NCBI GenBank assembly: GCA_963801055.1 | Contig: CAWDDE010000006.1 | Coordinates: 1-64,000, forward strand | DNA from: DASUPK01 sp963801055 | GTDB lineage: Bacteria > Actinomycetota > Thermoleophilia > Solirubrobacterales > 70-9 | Direction: 5' to 3' | Length of the DNA stretch: 64,000 nt | Shown here: positions 50,152-58,307 of the stretch, in pieces | How positions within the stretch are numbered: the first letter of the stretch is position 1 | Layout of the letters: the number at the start of each line of letters is the position of its first letter | Notes under the pieces: generated by a model | Seen by the model: the letters and a program-made list of their open reading frames with translations, nothing else | Told to the model about the DNA's origin: nothing | Databases searched by the model: none | Position numbers and translations under genes: made by a program

Positions 50152-51010
50152 CGCCCGCGTCGAGGGCGTTCAGCCGGTAGAGGGCGAGCGCCTCCGGGGT
50201 GGCGAAACCCCGTCCACCCGCCCCACCGCGCCCTCCCTCGGCGCCGTGGTGGGAGAGAACGCAATGCAGCAGCCCGGCACGACGATCCGGCGGCAGAGCG
50301 CCGGCGGCCGAGCCGACGATCTCCGCGCCCAGCGCCAGGTGGCCGATCAGGCGGCCCTCCTCGGTGATCCCGAACTCGGCGCCGTAGGTGAACTCGCGCG
50401 CCTTGCCGACGTCGTGGAGGAGCGCGGCCGCCATCAGCAGATCGGAGTCGAGGCGCGGATGGAGTTGGCAGACCTCGCCGACCAAGGTCCCCACCGCGAC
50501 GGTATGCTCGACCAGCCCGCCCACGTAGGCGTGATGGCCGGCCCGCGTGCAGGGTGCGCGGCGGAAATCGGCGGCGACCGGCTCTGTGTAGAGGATCCGC
50601 TCGACGACCTCGCGGAGAGCAGGGTCGTGCACCTCGCGGGTGAGGTGCTCGAGGAACCCGTCGAGCTCCTCGGCGTCGCGATAGGCGGCCGGCAGGAACT
50701 CGGCCGGATCGAGCTCGGAGACCTCGATCGGTTGGACCTCCTCGACCTCCGCGACCAGCTCGCCGCGAAAGCGTTCGACCCTTCCCGAGACGCGGATGGC
50801 ATCGCCGCGGTCGAACCGTGCCGCCAGCCGGTCGACCTCGCGGAAGGCACGCGCCGGGATCGAGCCGCTGCTGTCGCGCAGCTCCAAACTCAGGTAGATC
50901 GAGCCGTTGCGCGCCGAAAGCCGGTCCTTACGCACGCAGGCATAGACACCGTGGAAGCGCTGGCCCGGCCGGAGCTCGGCGATGCGAGACGTCCTGGCCG
51001 TTTGTTCCAT
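50123..51010 (-). CDS. OB-fold/HD-domain protein, YhaM-like 3'-5' exoribonuclease
   Basis: A 295-residue protein. The N-terminal OB-fold (FHGVYACVRKDRLSARNGSIYLSLELRDSSGSIPARAF, GDAIRVSGRVERFRGELVAEVEEV) binds nucleic acid. A phosphohydrolase domain follows, with HHAYVGGLVEHTVAVG, the metal HD in MAAALLHDVGKAREFTYG, IGHLALGAEIV and LLHCVLSHHGAEG. This order is that of YhaM, which trims RNA or DNA from the 3' end. An uncharacterised nucleotidase function remains possible. Confidence 0.82.
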   Translation of the reverse strand: MEQTARTSRIAELRPGQRFHGVYACVRKDRLSARNGSIYLSLELRDSSGSIPARAFREVDRLAARFDRGDAIRVSGRVERFRGELVAEVEEVQPIEVSELDPAEFLPAAYRDAEELDGFLEHLTREVHDPALREVVERILYTEPVAADFRRAPCTRAGHHAYVGGLVEHTVAVGTLVGEVCQLHPRLDSDLLMAAALLHDVGKAREFTYGAEFGITEEGRLIGHLALGAEIVGSAAGALPPDRRAGLLHCVLSHHGAEGGRGGAGGRGFATPEALALYRLNALDAGVKGALEQGL

Positions 51011-51071
51011 CGCGTGAGTCTCCAGGCTTGACCGGACACCTCGGAGGGCCCGACTCGCTAGTCTCGAATGA

Positions 51072-51938
51072 ATGGACGCGCTCGTCTGGGAGGCCGAGCC
51101 TCCTCACCTTCGCTCCCCGGCATTGGTCTGTGCGTTCGCCGGCTGGAACGATGCCGCCGGCGCCGCCACCACCGCGCTGACCACAGCGGCGGAGTCCCTC
51201 GAAGCCGAGGTCATCGCCCAGATCGACCCGGAGGACTTCTTCGACTTCCAGGCGAACAGGCCGACGATCCGGCTGACCGAAGGTCAGACTCGCGAGATCG
51301 AATGGCCCGGCAACGTGCTCCTTGCCGCGACGCCACAGGGCTCCGAACGCGACCTGGTCTTGCTCGCTGGCACCGAGCCGAACCTCCGCTGGCGCACCTT
51401 TGCCGACGGCGTCGCGGAGACCGCCGAGAGGCTGGGAGTGGAGATGGTCGTCACGCTGGGCGCGTTGATCGCCGACGTCGCCCACACCCTGCCTGTGCCG
51501 ATCACCGGCCTTGCCTCGGACGAGCAGCTGGTAAAGCGCCTCGACCTGACCCGCTCGACGTACGAAGGCCCGACCGGGGTCGTTGGGGTGGTTCACGACG
51601 CCTGCGGTCGCAAAGGCATTTCCTCAGCGAGCCTTTGGGCGGCCGTGCCGCACTACGTCGCGGCGGTCCCCAATCCGAAGGCCGCGTTGGCGCTGCTGCG
51701 CCGCCTCGAGGGGCTCGTGGGGGTGGCGGTCGAGGCCTCCGGCCTCGAGGAGGAGGCTGAGTCCTACGAGAGTCAGGTGAGCCGCGCGGTCTCGGCCAAC
51801 CCGGAGATCGAGGAGCTCGTCCAGCGCCTCGAGCAGGAACAGTCCGAGCGCCTCGACATCCTCGAGGACGACGTTCCCTCGGGTGAGGCGCTGGCCCGCG
51901 ATTTCGAGCGCTACCTGCGACAGCAGGGAAACGACTAG
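51072..51938 (+). CDS. PAC2 family protein
   Basis: A 288-residue protein with the PAC2 (proteasome assembly chaperone 2-like) fold common in actinobacteria: PALVCAFAGWNDAAGAATTALTTAAESLEAEVIAQIDPEDFFDFQANRP, LLAGTEPNLRWRTFADGVAETAERLGVEMVVTLGALIADVAHT, GVVHDACGRKGISSASLWAAVPHYVAAVPNPKAALALLRRLEGLV. The C-terminal coiled segment is acidic. Family members may relate to proteasome function, but this is unproven in bacteria. The stop overlaps the convergent TetR gene by 4 bases. Confidence 0.85.
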   Translation: MDALVWEAEPPHLRSPALVCAFAGWNDAAGAATTALTTAAESLEAEVIAQIDPEDFFDFQANRPTIRLTEGQTREIEWPGNVLLAATPQGSERDLVLLAGTEPNLRWRTFADGVAETAERLGVEMVVTLGALIADVAHTLPVPITGLASDEQLVKRLDLTRSTYEGPTGVVGVVHDACGRKGISSASLWAAVPHYVAAVPNPKAALALLRRLEGLVGVAVEASGLEEEAESYESQVSRAVSANPEIEELVQRLEQEQSERLDILEDDVPSGEALARDFERYLRQQGND

Positions 51939-52540
51939 CGACCGCTGCGGTCGCGATCTGGCGCGACCAGGCGCTCGATCAGGCGCCGCAGCTCCGGCCG
52001 CAGCTCCGCCGCGGCCTCAGCCGGGTCGTCTTCCCGGGCCAGGATCCTCTCGCCGAGCCCATCCAGGGCGGCGACCACCAGGCTGGCGTCGGTGGCGGGA
52101 TCGGCGCTGCCCAGTGCCTCCATGGCTCCCGCGACCGAGCGCTGCTCGGCGTCGCACCAGCTCTGTGCGGCGGTACGGAGCTCGGGTCGCCGCCCCGCCT
52201 CGAGCCAGAGTTCGTACTCGGCGATGTAGGCGATTCGGTCCTCGGCAGCCGCGACCAGCTCCGCGATCAGCCTGTCCGCCAGCTCGCGTGGTGACTTCAT
52301 CGAGCGGAGCTCCTCGCCGAGCTTGCCGTAGCGCTCGACCTCGCTGGCGGCGACGTGCTCGAGCGCCTGCCGGAGCAGGTCATCCCTGGAGTCGAAGTAA
52401 TAGGTCGTAGAGCCGAGGGGAACGCCGGCCTCCTCCGCGACCGCCCGGTGCGTCACCGCCTGGCGGCCCGCGCGGCCGATGACGCGCAGAGCCGCCTCGA
52501 GGATCTGCTCCCGGCGACCCGCGGTTGCCTGCTGCGCCAT
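51935..52540 (-). CDS. TetR family regulator (SMR pump operon)
   Basis: A 201-residue regulator from ATG 52540; the longer GTG start at 52561 overlaps the SMR stop. The HTH reads REQILEAALRVIGRAGRQAVTHRAVAEEAGVPLGSTTYYFDSRDDLLRQALEHV. The large C-terminal domain has LWLEAGRRPELRTAAQSWCDAEQRSV. It is second in an operon with the SMR gene, whose promoter carries two TGTACA-type inverted repeats, so negative autoregulation is the simplest model. Confidence 0.88.
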   Translation of the reverse strand: MAQQATAGRREQILEAALRVIGRAGRQAVTHRAVAEEAGVPLGSTTYYFDSRDDLLRQALEHVAASEVERYGKLGEELRSMKSPRELADRLIAELVAAAEDRIAYIAEYELWLEAGRRPELRTAAQSWCDAEQRSVAGAMEALGSADPATDASLVVAALDGLGERILAREDDPAEAAAELRPELRRLIERLVAPDRDRSGR

Positions 52541-52550
52541 GTCGGCCAGG

Positions 52551-52874
52551 CTAGTTGGCACCGGAGAGGTTCAGTCCCACGACTCCGCCGATCACCAGTG
52601 CGATGCTGGCCACCTTGAGCGCGTTCACCGACTCGCCGAGAACCGCCATCCCGATCACGGCGACCGCCGCGGTGCCGACACCGGCCCAGACGGCGTAGAC
52701 GAGGCTGATCTCGAGTTCGCGCAGGGCAAGCGCGGTGAGCCAGAGGGAGGCGGCGTATGTGGCTATGACGAGGGTCGAGGGAGCGGGACGGGTGAAGCCG
52801 TCGGTGAACCGGAGGAAGACCGTGCCTACGATTTCAGTCGCGATCGCAGCCGCCAGATAGATCCACGCCAACAT
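52551..52874 (-). CDS. SMR family multidrug efflux protein
   Basis: A 107-residue, four-helix small multidrug resistance protein. The essential membrane Glu is present in LAAAIATEIVGTVFLRFTDGF (Glu14 position), with YAASLWLTALALRELEISLVYAVWAGVGTAAVAVIGM and a final helix LKVASIALVIGGVVGLNL. EmrE-like proteins act as dual-topology dimers exchanging protons for cationic drugs, and related Gdx proteins export guanidinium. Co-transcribed with the downstream TetR gene. Confidence 0.92.
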   Translation of the reverse strand: MLAWIYLAAAIATEIVGTVFLRFTDGFTRPAPSTLVIATYAASLWLTALALRELEISLVYAVWAGVGTAAVAVIGMAVLGESVNALKVASIALVIGGVVGLNLSGAN

Positions 52875-52879
52875 GATGT

Positions 52880-52912
52880 GTACAAATGTACCACATTCTT
52901 GTACAAATGTAC
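52880..52912 (-). promoter_or_regulatory. tandem operators upstream of the SMR/TetR operon
   Basis: GTACAAATGTAC occurs twice, at 52880-52891 and 52901-52912, spaced 21 bases (two helical turns). Each is a perfect inverted repeat of GTACA around AA; the outer one extends to TGTACA. The nearer site ends 5 bases before the SMR start codon. On the minus strand, TGTACA and TACATT with a 17-base spacer lie inside the two sites and could be the promoter, giving an almost leaderless transcript. Confidence 0.7.
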
Positions 52913-52919
52913 AGCTAGA

Positions 52920-55900
52920 TCATGCCTCCGACGCCGGGCAGATCAACCGGAAATCGCACCAGGAGCAGATTTCCGGGGAGGGCCGTGGCTCGAAGTCCTG
53001 GCCGAGAATCCCCTCGCCCACCTCGAGCACGACCCCCTCGACCCGCTCGAGGTCGTCGGCGGAGCCGCCGACCGCGACCTTCTCGTCAGCCAGCACGTAC
53101 CAGTAGCTGCCGGCCGCCCCTTCGAGGCGCCAGGCTTCGCGGGCGGCGAGCCGGTAGATCGCGAGCTGGACGTCCGACTCGAGCTCGCGCTGCGGCTTCG
53201 GGTCGCCGGTCTTGTAGTCGATCAGCTCGTAGCCGCCGCCCGGCAGTTCGTCGACGCGGTCGACGCGGCCCCGCAAATGGTGGGGGCCGATCCGGAAGTC
53301 GAACTTGCGCTCGACCCAGCGTGGTTGCGAGCCGCTCGCCACCTCGCGGGCGTGGTAACGGTGGAGAGCGTCGATCGCCTTCTCGCGGAACTGAAGCTCG
53401 TCGTCGGACTCGCCGAACCCGGACCTCCGCCAGGCGACGGCGAACAGCGCCATCAGCCGCTCCAGACTGCCCGCGTCGGCTTCTCCCCCGGCCTGCTGGC
53501 CGTGGAAGCGCTCCAGTACCTGGTGGATCACGATCCCGAAGCGCTGGTTGATGGTGGCTTCCTGTGGGATCCCGAAGACCCGCGCGAACTTGTACTTCAG
53601 CGGGCAGGTGCGGTAGAGCTCGATGTCGGTGGCGGAGAGAGCCAGTCCCTCCCCGCGCCGAGGGAGGAAGGCCTCCAGCGAGGGCTCATCGCGCTGGGCG
53701 ATCAGCTGGCGCCGCCGCTTTGCCGCCCCCTCCTCATCGAGCAGGTAGGCGTCGAGGCCGGAGTCGCGCAGAGCCTCGCGCTGCTCGGGTGAGATCGCCT
53801 GGTCGAGAAGGTCGTTGATCGCCGCCAGGGAGTCGGCCACGGGCTCCTCGCTGGACCCCTGGACCAGCCCCGCGAGCTTGACCAGCTCCAAAAAGCGGCC
53901 GACCGCGCGGGTGACGTCGACGTAGGTGTCGAGGCGCGGCTCCCGGAGCTTCCCGCCCGCGCGCCAGGCCTCCTCGAGCACCTCGTCCTGGATCATCCGA
54001 TAGGTCGCCTGCAGGCCCTCGGCCGGGCCGAAGAGCTCCTCGCCGTGCTCCTGCTCGCCGGCGTCGAGGACGGCGCGCGCGTCCTCGTAGAAGGGCGACG
54101 GGCGAGCGGCCCCCGCCTCGGTGCCGGCGGGGCGAGTCAGGACCAGCTCCTCGGTCGCCCGCGTCATCGCGACGTAGAGCAGGCGCCTCGCGTCGTCCTC
54201 GTGCGACGGGGTGCCGCTTCCCAGGCCCTCGGGTACAACCGGAGGCCCGGCCGGAGCCGGGCCCGGCACCGCCCCCGCGTCCAGTCCGATGACGTAGACC
54301 CGCGAGAACTCGAAACCCTTCGTCCGCTCCAGTGGCATCACCCGGACCGCGTCGGCCACCGGGTCGTTCGGCTCCTCGACCGGCGCCACACCCGCCTCGG
54401 AGACAGCCACCAGGTAGCGGACGAAGTCGCGGTTCGAGCCGCTGCGCTCGCGGCGGGTCCAGGCGGCGGCGAGCTCGCCGAGTCGCGATAGGTTCCGCAG
54501 CCGCTCGGCCGCCTCCGGGTGGGCCGCGAACAGCCGATGGCGGCGGAAGCCGATCCTTTCGATCAGCCGCCGCACGAAAACGTCGGCACGCATTTCGCCC
54601 ATCGCCCGGGCGGCGGCCCGATGGAGCCGGAGGAACTCACGGATGCGATCGCGCGCCTCGGGCGGGATCTGGGGGCTCTCGAGGGAGGCCTCGAGTGCGG
54701 ACACCATGTCGAGCTTGCGGCGGCGAGCGATCGTCGTGCAGCGAGCGAGGTCGACGGACCGCAACTCCACCGGCGGCCGGGTCAGGGCGCGGACGGCGGC
54801 GGCGGCGTCGGTCGGATCGGCGAGCAGGCGCAGCCAGGCGATCACGTCGCGCACCTCCGGCCGCTGGAAGAAGGCGCCTGGCCCGCTGAGCCGGTAGGGC
54901 ACCCGCCGCTCCTCGAGGGCGGCGGCGATCGCCCGGGCCCGGCCCCGGCCCTTCGGGACAGCGACGCAGATCTGCTCCATCATCACCTCGCCCGCGGCCA
55001 GGGCCGCTTCGATGTCACGCGCGATCGCCTGGGCTTCGGCGCGCTCGTTGATGCCCGCCCAGAAGCGGACCCGGGTGGCGGGCCCGGCGGCCCGGCGCGG
55101 GACCTCGGCGCCCCGCTCCGCGGGCGCCACCACGGCGTGGGCTGCGTCCAGCAGATCTCCGCCGTAGCGCCAGGTCGGCTCCAGGAGGACTTCCTGTGGG
55201 CTCAACTCCCGCCGGACCCATGCCGAGGCAGCCCGGCACGGCGCCCACCCCTGCTCGTCGTCGCAGGAGAGCACCGTGGAGGCGGAGCCGCGGATGAGCG
55301 CCGCGATCAGCGAACGCTCCGCCGGGGAGGCGTCCTCGAGCTCGTCGACGAGCAGGTGCGGGAAGCGCTGGGAGATTGCGTCGGCGAGCGCGGGTCGCCC
55401 ACCGAGCAGCCTGCTCAGCTCCAGGACCGCATCGATGTCGTCCATCGCCCCCGCCGAGCGGAGCATCGAGTCATGCAGCTCGTAGATCTCCGCGAACTCA
55501 CGCTCTCGCGCCGCAGAATCGCGCTCCGAGCGCGTGGTGCCCGCCTGTTCAGCGGCCCACCGCTGGAAGCTATCCGCCGTCACGCCGGCGGACTTGAGGG
55601 CGTCGATCCGGTCGACGATTCGCGCCAGCAGCCCCGCCGGGTTTCCTCTGATCTCGTGTCTGCGCAGGGGCAGCTCGTCGATTCGGTCGAGCAGCATCGC
55701 GAGGCGCTCTGCCGGACTCAGGGACTCGAAGAACGGATCCAGCTCGGCCTCCGTCGCGTGCTCGCGGAGCAGGCGGGCGGCCGCCACGGGATGGGTGTGG
55801 ACGACGAGCTCCTCGTAGGCGCCCTCGATCGCCTCCTCCGCCCTTCTCTTGATACGCCGCGCCGCCGCCACTGAGTTGGTCAGCACCAGGGGCCGCTGCC

Positions 55901-56054
55901 CCTCGTCGATCAGGCGGCCGAGCCTGCGGGCGAGCGACTCGGTGCGCCCGCTTCCCGCGACACCGAGCACGAGCAGCGCGCCGTCCTGGTGGGCGACGAC
56001 CATCTCCTGCTGCTCGGTCAGCCGCGGAGCGACGTGGTCGCGCTCGTCTCCCAT
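52920..56054 (-). CDS. UvrD-like helicase/PD-(D/E)XK nuclease with Fe-S Cys, degenerate Walker A
   Basis: A 1044-residue fusion of a SF1A helicase-like region and a RecB-type nuclease. Near the N-terminus the P-loop reads GVAGSGRTES, with Arg37 where Lys is expected. Later motifs are LLVDELEDASPAE (motif II), LEPTWRYGGDLLDAAHA, RVMPLERTKGFEFSRVYVIGLDAGAVPG and RRLLYVAMTRATEELVLTR (motif VI). The nuclease has RGRVDRVDELPGGGYELIDYKTG. Four Cys (YRTCPLKYKF plus CSWCDFRLICP) match the iron-sulfur staple of AddB/AdnA-type proteins. It probably takes part in end resection with a partner not in this window. Upstream of the SMR operon on the same strand. Confidence 0.85.
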   Translation of the reverse strand: MGDERDHVAPRLTEQQEMVVAHQDGALLVLGVAGSGRTESLARRLGRLIDEGQRPLVLTNSVAAARRIKRRAEEAIEGAYEELVVHTHPVAAARLLREHATEAELDPFFESLSPAERLAMLLDRIDELPLRRHEIRGNPAGLLARIVDRIDALKSAGVTADSFQRWAAEQAGTTRSERDSAAREREFAEIYELHDSMLRSAGAMDDIDAVLELSRLLGGRPALADAISQRFPHLLVDELEDASPAERSLIAALIRGSASTVLSCDDEQGWAPCRAASAWVRRELSPQEVLLEPTWRYGGDLLDAAHAVVAPAERGAEVPRRAAGPATRVRFWAGINERAEAQAIARDIEAALAAGEVMMEQICVAVPKGRGRARAIAAALEERRVPYRLSGPGAFFQRPEVRDVIAWLRLLADPTDAAAAVRALTRPPVELRSVDLARCTTIARRRKLDMVSALEASLESPQIPPEARDRIREFLRLHRAAARAMGEMRADVFVRRLIERIGFRRHRLFAAHPEAAERLRNLSRLGELAAAWTRRERSGSNRDFVRYLVAVSEAGVAPVEEPNDPVADAVRVMPLERTKGFEFSRVYVIGLDAGAVPGPAPAGPPVVPEGLGSGTPSHEDDARRLLYVAMTRATEELVLTRPAGTEAGAARPSPFYEDARAVLDAGEQEHGEELFGPAEGLQATYRMIQDEVLEEAWRAGGKLREPRLDTYVDVTRAVGRFLELVKLAGLVQGSSEEPVADSLAAINDLLDQAISPEQREALRDSGLDAYLLDEEGAAKRRRQLIAQRDEPSLEAFLPRRGEGLALSATDIELYRTCPLKYKFARVFGIPQEATINQRFGIVIHQVLERFHGQQAGGEADAGSLERLMALFAVAWRRSGFGESDDELQFREKAIDALHRYHAREVASGSQPRWVERKFDFRIGPHHLRGRVDRVDELPGGGYELIDYKTGDPKPQRELESDVQLAIYRLAAREAWRLEGAAGSYWYVLADEKVAVGGSADDLERVEGVVLEVGEGILGQDFEPRPSPEICSWCDFRLICPASEA

Positions 56055-56145
56055 CGATTTCAGGCTAGTTCATGCGTCCGCCGCCTCGAGGCAACTTCCC
56101 GCTGGCCGCGCGAAACCAGTCGCTAACCTCGCCGGGTGCTCGCTC

Positions 56146-57021
56146 ATGACTGAGGCAGGAGGCGCCGGCGACGCGGCGCAGGCGTCTCGCGCCGGGGGCC
56201 CCAGCAACGAGGAGTGGACAGCCGCGTGCCGCCGCACCGTGGAGGTGCAGCGGCGGATCTTCGACGAGCACCGCACCATCGAGCAGCGGACTCAGTTCGA
56301 GGGTGTGGGCGAGGGCGGGGACCGGACGCTGGTGATCGACCGCCTCTGCGAGGATGCGATCTTCGCCGAGCTAGAGGCGTTTCATCGGGAGGGCCACTCG
56401 TTCACCGCCGTCTCCGAGGAGCGCGGATCAGTCACCTTCGGCGACGGCGAGTCACCTATCCGGGTGATCATCGATCCGATCGACGGCTCGCTCAACGCCC
56501 GCCGGACGATCCCCCTCCACAGCCTCAGCGTGGCCGTGGCCGAGGGCGACTCGATGGACGACGTCACCTTCGGATACGTCTACGAGTTCGGCGCCGCCGA
56601 GGAGTTCACCGCGAGCATCGACGGAGACGCGCTGATGAACGGGCGCCCGCTGGAGGTCGCGACCGGCGAGGGGCTAGAGGTGATCGCCCTGGAGGCGACC
56701 AAGCCCGAGCGAGTCTTGAAGGCCGCCGAGCTGCTCCGGGGCCGCACCTACCGGATTCGCGTACCGGGATCGATCGCGGTGGCGCTCTGCTACGTCGCCG
56801 CCGGACGGTATGACGGCATGATCACCACGCGCAACGCGCGCTCCGTCGACGCGGCGGCGGGTCAGCTGATCGCCAGGTGCGCCGGGGCAGCGCTCGAGTT
56901 CGCGGGTGGCGCGCTCGCCGATGCGCCTCTCGACCTCGCAGCGCGCTATGACGTCGCCGCGGCGCGGACGGCGAGCGACCTGCGCGTGCTGCGGGACGCC
57001 CAGGACGCCGTGCATGCCTGA
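56146..57021 (+). CDS. inositol monophosphatase family protein
   Basis: A lithium-sensitive-type sugar phosphatase of 291 residues from ATG 56146. Metal ligands appear in AVSEERGSVTFG (Glu-Glu), RVIIDPIDGSLNARRTIPLHSLSVAV (DPIDGS) and the late RNARSVDAAAGQLIARCAGA, where the usual WDxAAG reads VDAAAG. A GDRTLVIDRLCEDAIFAELEAF segment precedes. It may act on myo-inositol phosphate, fructose bisphosphate or PAP; not decidable. Its stop overlaps the next gene by 8 bases. Weak spot: W-to-V in the WD motif. Confidence 0.8.
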   Translation: MTEAGGAGDAAQASRAGGPSNEEWTAACRRTVEVQRRIFDEHRTIEQRTQFEGVGEGGDRTLVIDRLCEDAIFAELEAFHREGHSFTAVSEERGSVTFGDGESPIRVIIDPIDGSLNARRTIPLHSLSVAVAEGDSMDDVTFGYVYEFGAAEEFTASIDGDALMNGRPLEVATGEGLEVIALEATKPERVLKAAELLRGRTYRIRVPGSIAVALCYVAAGRYDGMITTRNARSVDAAAGQLIARCAGAALEFAGGALADAPLDLAARYDVAAARTASDLRVLRDAQDAVHA

Positions 57022-58168
57022 GCGCCCGGCGAGCGAGCGTGGCTCCTCTCGTGATGGCGCGAGCGAGGCCGGACGCGGTAGCCGGGGGGTGCTGGTCGAC
57101 TGGGGCCTGGCCGAGCGGCTGGCGATCGGGCTGGGGGGCTCGGGGCCGGAGTGGGACGGGACCGAGGAGGAGTTGCGCTCGGAATCCGATCGCGCCGCCC
57201 ACCTCGTCCGCCGGTACACGGGTCTGCGGCCCAAAGGTCGCCTGCCGGCCGCCCAGCTGGTGGACCGGGGGGAGTGGGCGCGGGTGAATCTCGAGTCGTT
57301 CCAGGATCTCTCCGCGAGGGTGGAGGAGCGCCTGGACGACCGGATGAAGGGCTCGGGCAGCGGTAGGGCGTCGGGGCTGCAGCGGACGATCGTGCGGGCC
57401 GCGACCGGCGCGGAGGTCGGCCTCACGGTCGGTTATCTCTCGCAGCGGGTGATCGGCCAGTATGACGTCGCGCTGATCGGGCCGGCCCGAGCGCCCAGGC
57501 TGCTCTTCGTGGGACCCAACCTCTCTGCCGCGCGGGCCCGCCTGGAGGTGGATCGCGACCTCTTTATGCGCTGGATCGCCCTACACGAGACGACCCACGC
57601 CGTGCACTTCGCTGCGGTCCCGTGGCTTCGCGAGCACCTCGGCGGGATCGCCGAGGAGCTCTTCGCGAAGGCGGCGGTCGAGGTGAAGCCCAGTGAGATC
57701 CTCGGCAAGCTCGCCCGGCTCAACCCGCGCGAGCTGCTGCGGTCGGTCAAGAGCGGCGAGCTCGCGACGCTGCTCTTGCCGGAGGACCAGCGCCGTCTGG
57801 TCGATCGCCTGATGGCGATCATGACGCTGGTCGAGGGCTATGCCGAGCACGTCATGGACGCGGTCGGCGACCGGCTCGACCCGGGCTACACAGACCTGCG
57901 TCGTGCCCTCGACCGGGATCGCGAGCGCCGCGGGCTGCTCGACTCGATCGTCTCCAAGGTGCTTGGCCTCGAGATGAAGCTGGCGCAATACCGGCGTGGC
58001 AAGGCCTTCGCCGACGAGGTGGTCCGCGCCCACGGCATCCGAACGCTGAATCGCGCCTGGAGCGGCCCGGACGCCCTGCCCAGGCCGGAGGAGCTGGATA
58101 GCCCCGCCGAGTGGGTCGACCGCGTGGGGGCCGTGCGGGAGCGGAGCCTTTTCGCGCTCTTCAGGTAG
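57014..58168 (+). CDS. zinc-dependent metalloprotease-like protein, DUF2342 (F420-associated)
   Basis: A 384-residue protein of a family found almost only in Actinobacteria, often near F420 or inositol genes. It has VDWGLAERLAIGLGGSGPEW, a long helical middle, the zinc motif in MRWIALHETTHAVHFAAVPWLREHL (HExxH), and LVEGYAEHVMDAVGDRL with a third-ligand-type Glu/His. The ending LNRAWSGPDALPRPEELDSPAEWVDRV is conserved in the family. Catalysis is presumed, not shown. Translationally coupled to the phosphatase upstream. Confidence 0.85.
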   Translation: MPERPASERGSSRDGASEAGRGSRGVLVDWGLAERLAIGLGGSGPEWDGTEEELRSESDRAAHLVRRYTGLRPKGRLPAAQLVDRGEWARVNLESFQDLSARVEERLDDRMKGSGSGRASGLQRTIVRAATGAEVGLTVGYLSQRVIGQYDVALIGPARAPRLLFVGPNLSAARARLEVDRDLFMRWIALHETTHAVHFAAVPWLREHLGGIAEELFAKAAVEVKPSEILGKLARLNPRELLRSVKSGELATLLLPEDQRRLVDRLMAIMTLVEGYAEHVMDAVGDRLDPGYTDLRRALDRDRERRGLLDSIVSKVLGLEMKLAQYRRGKAFADEVVRAHGIRTLNRAWSGPDALPRPEELDSPAEWVDRVGAVRERSLFALFR

Positions 58169-58208
58169 CGGCCGCTTGTGGTGTAACCGAACCTCTGGGG
58201 CTGGTTAG

Positions 58209-58235
58209 GAACATGTGTTCGTGGAACGTGTGTTC
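58209..58235. promoter_or_regulatory. two LexA-like boxes (GAAC-N4-GTTC)
   Basis: GAACATGTGTTC at 58209-58220 and GAACGTGTGTTC at 58224-58235 both fit GAAC-N4-GTTC, the core of Gram-positive LexA sites (mycobacterial form TCGAAC-N4-GTTCGA), with G on both outer flanks. They are 15 bases apart. The second lies inside the spacer of a likely promoter. If real, the downstream repeat protein would be SOS-induced. Confidence 0.55.
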
Positions 58236-58246
58236 GGTGCTAGCCT
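58218..58246 (+). promoter_or_regulatory. candidate promoter of the repeat protein
   Basis: TTCGTG (58218-58223), a 17-base spacer and TAGCCT (58241-58246) face the repeat-protein gene. The match is modest, but the spacing is ideal and the LexA-like box is placed to block it. The ATG at 58308 follows a leader of about 55 bases with AAGGGA upstream. Confidence 0.45.
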
Positions 58247-58307
58247 GCCGAACTCGCCCCGAGCGATGAGTCCGAGAGAAACCGAGCTGAAGGGATCAAG
58301 AGCCGAT

